A DNA stretch of 64,000 bases from Lotus japonicus. Its lineage: Eukaryota > Streptophyta > Magnoliopsida > Fabales > Fabaceae. A program made the position numbers and the translations under genes. The stretch covers positions 32,953,763-33,017,762 of the forward strand of contig NC_080046.1 of the NCBI RefSeq assembly GCF_012489685.1, given 5' to 3'. Below are positions 55,838 to 64,000 of the stretch, piece after piece; the first letter of the stretch is position 1, and each line of letters opens with the position of its first letter. The notes beneath the pieces were generated by a model. The model searched no databases and was not told the origin of the DNA. It saw only the letters and a list, made by a program, of their open reading frames with translations.

Positions 55838-58800
55838 ATGGCGCTGGAAGAAGGGAAGGTGAAGATTGAGAGGTTTGATGGTAGAGACTTCGGGTTTTGG
55901 AAGATGCAGATGGAGGACTATCTGTACCAAAAGAAGTTCTATCAACCCTTGACAGGGAAGAAGCCAGACGACATGAAGCAGGAAGACTAGAATCTGTTAG
56001 ATCGGCAGGCCCTTGGTGTGATCAGATTGACGTTATCCAAAAATGTTGCGTTCAACATTGTGAATGAGAAGAATACTGCAGATCTGATGAAAGCATTATC
56101 AAATATGTACGAGAAGCCATCTGTCGCCAATAAAGTACATCTGATACGACGTCTATTCAATCTCAGAATGGGAGAAGGTAACTCTGTAACTGAACACATT
56201 AATAGCTTTAATACAATTATTTCGCAGGTATCGTCAGTGAAGATTACCTTTGACGACGAATTGATGGCCTTGAGTCTGTTACAATCCTTACCGGATAGTT
56301 GGGCTGCAACTGTCACTACGGTCAGTAACTCTGCAAGGGATAACAAGCTGAAGTTTGATGACATCAGAGACCTGATCTTAAGCGAGGATATTCGCAGGAA
56401 AGATTCAGGAGAGTCTTCAAACGCTTCTGGTTCAGCATTGAATACTGAAAGTAGAGGAAGAGGTAGCCAGAAGAGTCACAATCAAGCCCAAAGGCCGAGG
56501 CAGATCAAAATCAAGAGGAAGAAGTTAGATAAGAGTCAGGAATGACATCACTTGCTGGAATTGTGACAAGAAAGGTCACTTCACCAATCAATGCAAAGCC
56601 GCAAGGAAGAAGAAGAATTACCAAAAGAGGCAAGATGATGATGTATCTGCTAATGCAGCAACTGAGGAAGTAGCAGACGCATTAATTTGCAGCTTGGATA
56701 GTCCTGTTGATTCATGGGTTATAGATTTAGGTGCATCTTTTCATACTATTCCTTCAAAAGAATTATTATCTAACTATATCTCTGGAAAGTTTGGAAAGGT
56801 TTATCTTGCAGATGGAAAACCACTTGATATTGTGGGAAGAGGTGATATTGATATCAGATCCTCTAATGGACCTCTCTGGACATTGCATAATGTCAGACAT
56901 GTCCCTGGAATAAAGAGAAATTTGATCTCTATAGGCCAGTTGGATGATGAGGGTTATCACACCACTTTTGGGGGTGGAGCTTGGAAGGTAACGAAAGGCA
57001 ATATGGTTGTAGCTCGAGGAAAGAAACGAGGCTCCCTTTATACGGTTGCAGAGGAGGACATGATAGCAGTAACTGAAGCTGTCAATAGCTCATCTATATC
57101 GCATCAAAGGCTTGGACACATGAGTGAAAAAGGAATGAAGATCATGGCATCAAAGGGTAAGATGTCAAATTTGAAGCATGTTGATCTTGGTGTTTGTGAG
57201 CATTGCATTTTGGGAAAACAGAGAAAGGTTAGCTTCTCAAAAGCAGGCAGGAAATCAAAATCAGAAAAACTCGAACTGGTGCATACAGATGTGTGGGGTC
57301 CAGCCCCAGTGAAATCTCTTGGAGGCTCACGCTATTATGTCACCTTCATAGACGACTCAACAAGAAAGGTATGGGTTTATTTTCCCAAAAATAAATTTGA
57401 TGTGTTTTCTGTGTTTAAAAAGTGGAAAACAGAAGTTGAAAATCAGACAGACTTGAAGATTAAGAGTCTGAAAATTTGATAATGGCGGGGAGTATGACAG
57501 CCAAGAGTTCAAAAAGTTTTGTTCAGAAAATGGGATCAGAATGATCAAGACAATACCAGGTACACCTGAGCAAAATGGTGTCGCGGAAATAATGAACAGG
57601 ACCATGAACGAAAGGGCTAGATGTATACGAATCCAGTCCGGGTTGCCAAAAATGTTTTGGCCAGATGCCATTAATACAACAGCTTACCTGATAAATCGGG
57701 GACCATCTGTTCCTTTGGATTATCAGTTGCCTGAAGAGGTATGGTCTGGAAAGGGTGTAAGTCTTTCACATTTGAAAGTCTTTGGTTGTGTCTCTTATGT
57801 TCTTATAGACTCCGATAGGAGAGACAAATTGGACCCCAAGGCCATAAAATGTTTCTTTATTGGTTATGGGTCTGATATGTATGGCTACAGGTTTTGGGAT
57901 GAACAAAACAGGAAAATCATTAGAAGTAGAAATGTCACTTTTAATGAAAGTGTGCTTTATAAAGACAGGTCTTCTGCAGAATCTATGAGTTCAAGTAAAC
58001 AGTTGGAACTTTCTGAAAGAGTGGCATTGGAAGAAATTTCAGAAAGTGATGTAGGCAAAAGAAACCAGATTAATCCCGAGAATGAGGATGATGGGGTAGA
58101 AGTTGAGCTAGAACAAGAGCCAACAACAGTAATTGAAACTCCTATAACTCAAGTGAGAAGATCTACAAGAACGCCGAAAGCACCACAAAGGTATTCTCCT
58201 TCGTTGAATTATTTGTTGTTAACTGATGCTGGAGAGCCAGAATATTTTGGTGAAGCCATGCAGGGGAATGACTCTATCAAGTGGGAGTTAGCAATGAAAG
58301 ACGAGATGACGTCCCTTCAGAAGAATGGAACATGGTCTCTGACCAAGTTACCAGAAGGAAAGAAAGCTCTACAGAACAGATGGGTCTATAGACTGAAGGA
58401 AGAATCTGATGGCAGCAGAAGGTACAAGGCAAGGCTTGTAGTGAAAGGGTTTCAGCAGAAGCAAGGAATTGACTTCATAGAGATTTTTTCTCCAGTTGTC
58501 AAAATGACCACTATAAGAGTTATCCTGAGTATTGTAGCTGCAGAGAATCTTCACTTGGAGCAGTTAGATGTTAAAACTGCATTCCTACATGGGGATTTGG
58601 AAGAAGAAATTTATATGACACAACCTGAAGGTTTTGAAGTTCCAGGCACGGAGAATCTGGTATGCAAGCTTCACAAAAGCTTGTACGGTCTGAAACAGGC
58701 ACCGAGACAGTGGTACAAAAAGTTTAATGAGTTTATGAGCAACTCAGGTTTTAATAGATGTGACATGGATCATTGTTGCTATGTTAAGAAATTTGTTGAT

Positions 58801-59688
58801 AGTTATATTATTCTTGCTTTGTAGGTTGATGACATGGTGATAGCAGGATCAAATATGACTGAAATTGACAGGTTGAAGCAACAGATGTCAGAAAACTTTG
58901 AGATGAAGGATCTTGGTCCAACCAAACAAATCCTTGGTATGAGGATTTCAAGAAATAGATCAGAAGGTGTTCTGAAGTTGTCCCAAGAGAAATATGTTGA
59001 AAAGTTACTTGACAGATTCAATGTTGGAGATGCCAATACCAGAAGCACCCCTTTGAGGAATCACTTAAAGTTTTCAAAGAAGCAGTCCCCACAGACAGAT
59101 GAAGAAGAAAATCACATGTCAACAGTTCCATTTGCATCTGCAGTAGGGAGCTTGATGTATGCTATGGTTTGTACCAGACCTGATATAGCACATGCAGTGG
59201 GAGTTGTCAGCATATTCATGTCAAACCCTGGGAAGGAGCATTGGGAAGGTTTAAAGTGGATACTGAGATATCTGAAGGGTTCTTCAAGAATGTGCCTATG
59301 CTTTAGAAGAAATGATCTCACTTTACAGGGGTTTTCTGATGCAGATCTAGGAGGAGACTCAGATGGTGGAAAAAGCACCACAGAAGCAGCCAAGGAGATG
59401 ATATGGCTGAAGAGTTTTCTCAAAGAATTGGGAAAAGAACAAGAACAAGATGTTCCTCCATTGTTTAGTGACAGTCAAAGTGTTATTTGCATTGCAAAAA
59501 ATCCTGTCTTTCACTCCAGATGCAAGCACATACAGATGAAGTATCACTTCATCAGAGAACTTATCAATGATGAAGAATTATCTCTGTTGAAGATCTTACG
59601 ATCAGAGAATCCAGCTAATATGTTGACCAAGACTGTTACAGCTGATAAGCTGAGGCTTTGCATTGCCTCAGATGGCCTTCGAAGATAA
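55838..59688 (+). pseudogene. Copia polyprotein with several inactivating changes
   Basis: Gag starts MALEEGKVKIERFDGRDFGF. Order gag, CCHC knuckle CWNCDKKGHFTNQC (about 56555-56596), protease, integrase, reverse transcriptase, RNase H fits Ty1/copia, and the gag style fits Tork/Tnt1. Breaks: TAG at 55988-55990; frameshift between about 56490 and 56525, plus TAG at 56526-56528; protease reads VIDLGAS where DSGAS is usual; frameshift near 57470 in integrase; TAG at 58822-58824 exactly at the Tyr of the YVDD catalytic motif (VDDM follows); and about 33 codons missing in RNase H near 59375, between KSTT and EAAKEMIW. In spite of this the rest is well kept. It cannot make its own enzymes but could have been moved by relatives. 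Confidence 0.9.
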
Positions 59689-60516
59689 TTGAAGACGAAG
59701 GCGCTACACTAGGTGGAGAGCATATTAGCTTATTGCTTACAAGAAGTACTACAATTAGACTCCAAGTGGGAGAATTGTTATGTTATGTAGTCTATTTGTA
59801 GTCCCACATTGTAAGACCCAAGTTTTTAAGTTTAGGATAAGTGAATAAAATTCCTATTCACGATTAGGTTTGATGTATCGTGAAGGGAAACCTGAACAAG
59901 AGTTTATTGAATGAAATAAATTTTATGAAGGAGAAAGTTCAGGAAAAGTCTAAGGATTGTATCAAAATCGATAAAAGTTATAGCACGATTAGTATTCGCT
60001 TAAACCTAGGTCAAGAACGCTAGTAAATAGCTAATTTACACTTTAAGACACGATGGAAACTAATTCCAAAAATCTTCAGAGAAATGTTAGAACTTCTCTT
60101 ATTCGTCTATAAACAAGCATTTCGATACGAAACCCTGGAATGTACGAACGTCAAATTCCAATACTCGGAAGTTTGCCGAAACCGAATCACTGATAGTTCA
60201 AGAAACCTAAAATGAACGGTTGATGAAGACTTTTTCTATTCGAAGCTTCAAATGAAGATTCCACACGCGTACACCCATTTATCTTGATGTTTCCAATCTT
60301 TCTTCAGAAGGAAGTTTTCTCTTCTGACATTCACTGCAAAAAGTAGTTTTTCGGGTAAAATGGATTTACACTGACTTTGAATCGTTTACCTCAATTCCAA
60401 GAAACCTCTTTTGAGTTTTGGAATTCTGTCGCCAAAACCTATCTTAGAATTCACGGAGAATGAAGCCAGAAAAATCGGAATCGCGAAATTTTCATTTTTC
60501 CGCATTTTCCAAAACC

Positions 60517-60524
60517 TATAAATA
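60517..60524 (+). promoter_or_regulatory. TATA box of Tekay-type LTR
   Basis: TATAAATA in copy A; copy B has TATATATAGG at the matching place (53228-53219, minus). In both, about 110 nt of exon-like sequence separates the expected start site from the first conserved donor. Confidence 0.65.
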
Positions 60525-62124
60525 GCAAGAAAATGAGAAATTTTGGCAAAACTTACCCATTTCTTTCCCCAAACCCGCGAGCAACATAGGAGGAGGAGGA
60601 GAAGATTTTCGCCGTTTCTTGCCCGATTGCTTCACAGTTCGTTGCTACTTGAAGACTACGAGGTATAGATACTATCCCTCACTTCTGATCGTCAATTCTG
60701 TCGTATTCTTCTATGTCTTTCTGTGCTCAAAGTTTGGAGCTTTTTGTAAAACTATCCAAATAGCTTGATTTTAGTGTCTAAACCTCTTCCCTACGTGCCC
60801 AAGAGTACTTCTAGCGGATTACATTTTGCCGAATGTAGCCGAAATGCCGCCGGAATTCATTTCTATAGGAAATACCCATTTTTAGGCAAAGATTCATCCT
60901 TTAAGCTGAAAACTATCGACTTAGCTTAGTGCAAGTAGGATTAGTCGTCATAAACGTCGTTGTTGACGTCCCCATCCATTTTTTTTTTCGAAATTTCAAT
61001 TTTGAAATTCTGAGCTAAAAATATTGACCAAAATACCCCTGCGACAGTTTTCGATCCGATAATTTTTCCGAGTTTAGATTCACCTTAGTTACGACTAATA
61101 ATAACCTAGGAAACAAGTTTGATCGATGAAAAGTCGGTGCACACAATTGTTGTGTGTGGCCGTGAGCTACCCTAGGGGAGGAAGAAAATTTCTTTTTCGA
61201 AAACTTGTCCGATTTCATTAGATTATCGTACCTCGGAGTATATGCTACTTCGTGTAACCTTAGTAAGTATTGATTGCTGAGTTTCTGACTGATTATGATG
61301 GAATTCGGTGGTTTTTGCTCTAAAGGTTCTTTTGGGGAATTTCCCGAAGAACAAGGCGTGGATTGTGAAGGAGCGTTTGAGGAGAACCCTGGAGGAGCTA
61401 CAGGTGAGGGCTACTCACTGAACTATTAGCTAATGCTTTAGGTGTCGACGCATTCGACTTGATTTATTGTTTATGCACTTGTTTGTATTTGACTGGGAAA
61501 ATGTTTTCTGAGGCTTCGGCTGACAATGATGATTATTCATCTATTGACTGTTTTTGAGTTTGAATCACATGCTATGGGCTAAATGGTTAATTTAGGATGT
61601 GTGATATCTGCTCTATATGCTAAGTGCTACGTGGTTAATCTAGGATGTGTTAATATATGAGCCATGATTGTTGGACTGTGCTAATTTAACTATGCTATTA
61701 CACATATATCTGTGGTGCTGGAGAGTGAGGATAACGGGCAAGTCATGCCAAACTTTTATGAGGTTTTTTTTTAGAAAGTTTGACGGGACGAACGGAGTTC
61801 GGGCCTTGTTATTGTTTTAGTGGATCGAGACATTCTCTGGGAATTACTTGGGATTATGGGATCTTTGAAACTCATAGGAATTACGATAAGACTAAATGGA
61901 AACTTTTTTTTTACAAGGAAAATTCATAAGATATTAAACAACCTCTAAACCTTTAAATAAAGATAATAATCTCGGATGCAAGCTTAGGATTGAATATTAG
62001 TTTTGGAAAATGAGAAGTGTCGTCTAATCCAAGTTTTAGGGAAACTGTAAGTTCCTGAGTATGTCGATACTCCTTCGCTCTTTGAGCAGTTTGTTTAGCC
62101 ATCCAAGGTATGAGCCGAGAAGCT

Positions 62125-62337
62125 TCACTGAGGCGTGAGACCTCGTGAAAAGCATGGATCTTCACTGAGGCGTGAGACCTCGTGAAAAGCATGGAACTTC
62201 ACTGAAGCGTGAGATTTCGTGCAAGTGTGTAAATTCACTGAGGCGTGAGACCTCGTGAAAGCATAAAACTTCACTGAAGCGTGAGACTTCGTGATTGTAT
62301 AAGACTTCACTGAAGCGTGAGACTTCGTGAAAGCATT
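62125..62337 (+). repeat. 36-bp minisatellite in Tekay LTR copy A
   Basis: About six units of the same TTCACTGAAGCGTGAGAC...TTCGTGAAAGC type as at 14165-14610, in the same place of the LTR. Minus-strand frames reading KSHASVK are readings of this array. Confidence 0.88.
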
Positions 62338-63032
62338 GATGACTCGAAGAGTTATCGTGAGTGATTGCACTCTTTTTATGATTAATTGTATTTTGTCGCA
62401 GAATCGACATTCACCTTAGGGTATTCTTTTTAGAGACAATAAGTTAGCTAGAACACGTGGCGACGTGTCGAGTGAGGTCGGAGACGTTGTTTGGCTAATC
62501 ACTTTGCATTCATGCACTCATTTTGAGATTAATACACGGCGGGATACTGGACCTCGGTGGATTCCAAAATGGTCATAAGACCCGGATTTCCATATAAGAA
62601 CACTGCGGTGATTCTTAGTAGCAGACGAAAATGGCAGACCTTCGGGTTCACTGCTGATCTGACTACACTTTGTGTGGTATAAGAGACACGCGAGCAGAAA
62701 TGGTCCCACCGTGGCTGATGCTAGGGCTGACTCGTTGATGCCCATCCTTCCGGAATGCATCTTGTCAACCGGCATTGCATTTCACGCAACATGCATACTA
62801 ACTTAGTCGCTGAGTGTGATTGATACTTGTTAAACCTATTTGATGCATGCTGATTGTTATTATCGTCTTTTATATTCATTGTGAAATATACAACTCTAGG
62901 ATGCTATCTCTAACTTATAAGCCTAAGTGGCTACTCCTTATCTTTACCTATTGGATTTATTATTTACATAATTCTTTGGAGTTGACCCTCGCGTCTTCTG
63001 TGTGTGCTTTGGCGGACTACGCCCATTGTCAG

Positions 63033-63509
63033 ATGTCCATGGCGGACTGGTTTACAATGGTCCACCCTTCGGGGGGGACCCGGTTTGAGATACTGGACCA
63101 GGATGACCCCGGTTCATGGGTGGTCGACCCCGCTGGCCACCGTGCGACTTATTCGGGGAGGATTATGGAGGACCGCATCGACCGACTGGGACACTTGACG
63201 GAGGGAGTGCTGAGGAGGTACACTGTGAGCTTCAACTTGCCACCCGGCGTGCACTGCGGACCAGGAGTAGGAGCACCACCACCACCGTCATCTTCTGATG
63301 ATGAGGACCCCTCAAAGGAGGAGCCTGTGGGAGGGACTTCTGCGGAGTCCAGCTCACCCACTGTTGCTATCATCGATGATTTTGGCTCGGGCCCTAAGCC
63401 CGTGAGGCCAGTACAGGAGCGCATCGGGGTAGCGAGAGGAGGTAGGATGGTGTACATAGACTTGGTCGTTCTGGATTCAGATTCGGACGACGATCACGCT
63501 AGCATGTAG
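63033..63509 (+). CDS. LTR-embedded reading frame, unknown protein
   Basis: 158 residues from MSMADWFTMVHPSGGTRFEI to a stop at 63507-63509; an upstream in-frame ATG at 62847 would add 62 mostly hydrophobic residues. The first 75 residues look like a folded domain (WVVDPAGHRATYSGRIMEDR, RYTVSFNLPPGVH); then come a Pro/Ser/Glu-rich linker and an acidic end (VVLDSDSDDDHASM). Copy B (50600-50380, minus) keeps the same protein-like phrases with a frameshift and a stop, and its differences from copy A often fall at third codon positions. I recognise no family. It lies in U5, inside the possible leader intron. A gene captured by the LTR or an old leader protein are both possible. Confidence 0.5.
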   Translation: MSMADWFTMVHPSGGTRFEILDQDDPGSWVVDPAGHRATYSGRIMEDRIDRLGHLTEGVLRRYTVSFNLPPGVHCGPGVGAPPPPSSSDDEDPSKEEPVGGTSAESSSPTVAIIDDFGSGPKPVRPVQERIGVARGGRMVYIDLVVLDSDSDDDHASM

Positions 63510-64000
63510 TTTTGAGTGCTAGTGTGAGCTCCTCGAGACAGGATTAGTGTAGGAGTAGAGTCTTAGCTCTGACCGTCACGTTTCTATTTGGGAACAGGGT
63601 AGTTTCCTGCCGATAGCTTTTTGTGTGGTTTCTCTATGGAAATCACAGAGAATTGGTTGGACTAGGGGGTCTTGTTTTAGGCCGTTTGGGCTAACTTATT
63701 CTCAATTTTGAGGGATGGTGTTGCGGACACTTAACTTTTCCTTTGGATTGTACATATTGCCTACGGGCGTTACATTCTACTACTTCCCGTCACTGGAGGA
63801 TACTCGTGACGTGGTTTGTTTCTTACAGCGGGGGCTGTAAATATTATTGTATATTAGTTCTGTTATCTTTTGTTGTTGAGTTTCATTTCTTTCAGTCTTT
63901 AATTTTATCATAAAAAAAATATTCATGTTTTTCCGCTTTAAGTTTCTTTTTGGTTACTAAAGTGACGCCACCGAAATCGGGGTGTTACATTGTGGTATTA

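Larger units (their letters stand above)
55513..59809 (+). mobile_element. Tork/Tnt1-like Ty1/copia element, 3' LTR interrupted
   Basis: 5' LTR 55513-55774, PBS 55777, polyprotein 55838-59688, purine tract AAGTGGGAGAAT and the first 34 bp of the 3' LTR (59776-59809), after which a Tekay-type LTR starts. The 34 bp differ from the 5' LTR at one place (TCTATTT versus TCAATTT) as far as I can see, so the element is not very old despite its many coding breaks. Confidence 0.88.
59810..63989 (+). mobile_element. Complete 4,180-bp Tekay-type LTR (copy A)
   Basis: From TGTAAGACCCAAGTTTTTAA at 59810 to GGGGTGTTACA at 63989, then TTG and the start of a primer site TGGTATTA at 63993-64000. It is therefore either a 5' LTR whose element continues to the right, or part of a longer structure. 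TATA box TATAAATA at 60517-60524 puts the U3 at about 700 bp and leaves about 3.4 kb of R/U5. Exon-like signals: donor GAG|GTATAG at 60662/60663, exon 61326-61403, donor CAG|GTGAGG at 61403/61404. About six copies of the 36-bp minisatellite lie at 62125-62337 and a reading frame at 63033-63509. Inserted into the 3' LTR of the copia element. Confidence 0.92.

Overview
This is plant nuclear DNA. It has plant LTR-retrotransposon lineages, tRNA-primed primer-binding sites, a spliced plant-type SGF11 gene, a nuclear-type tRNA-Glu(CTC), a Helitron helicase remnant and SINE-like repeats. A legume is my best guess, because several repeats resemble families I remember from papilionoid legumes; that is inference only. 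Two copies of a gypsy lineage that looks CRM-like (usually centromeric) and heavy nesting would fit a pericentromeric place.

Layout. 1-4212: CRM-like Ty3/gypsy element on the minus strand, gag-pol open and leaving the window on the left, with PBS, LTR and, beyond the LTR, the C-terminal end of another CRM-like pol (tandem arrangement). 4214-4452: end of a Tekay-type LTR. 4454-13908: Tat-lineage Ty3/gypsy element on the minus strand with an uninterrupted 1,815-residue gag-pol and, between pol and the 3' LTR, a long antisense gene with its own TATA box and introns. 13909-17202: Tekay-type LTR end, PBS and broken gag. 17204-22947: second CRM-like element, with an uninterrupted polyprotein but no 5' LTR.

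23000-49300 is the less repetitive part: an Athila-like LTR, a short inverted-repeat element, a Helitron remnant, AT-rich tandem repeats, a perfect solo copia LTR with target duplication (33349-34559), tRNA-Glu, the host gene SGF11 (three coding exons on the minus strand, with a 202-bp perfect inverted repeat around the start-codon exon), a 400-bp tandem repeat array interrupted by a second copy of that copia LTR, two SINE-like sequences and one small membrane-protein ORF.

49327-64000 is a nest: a SIRE-like copia (minus) is broken by a Tekay-type LTR (minus, 50376-53932) and by a Tork/Tnt1-like copia (plus, 55513-59809). The 3' LTR of the latter is itself broken after 34 bp by a complete 4,180-bp Tekay-type LTR (59810-63989) that continues into its PBS at the window edge. 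The two long Tekay LTR copies share what looks like a spliced leader (TATA, exon, 78-nt exon) and a protein-like ORF inside the LTR.

Only SGF11, the tRNA and perhaps the 107-residue membrane protein look like host genes. The two intact polyproteins (8029-13476 and 18027-22607) belong to elements whose LTR pairs are incomplete in this window.
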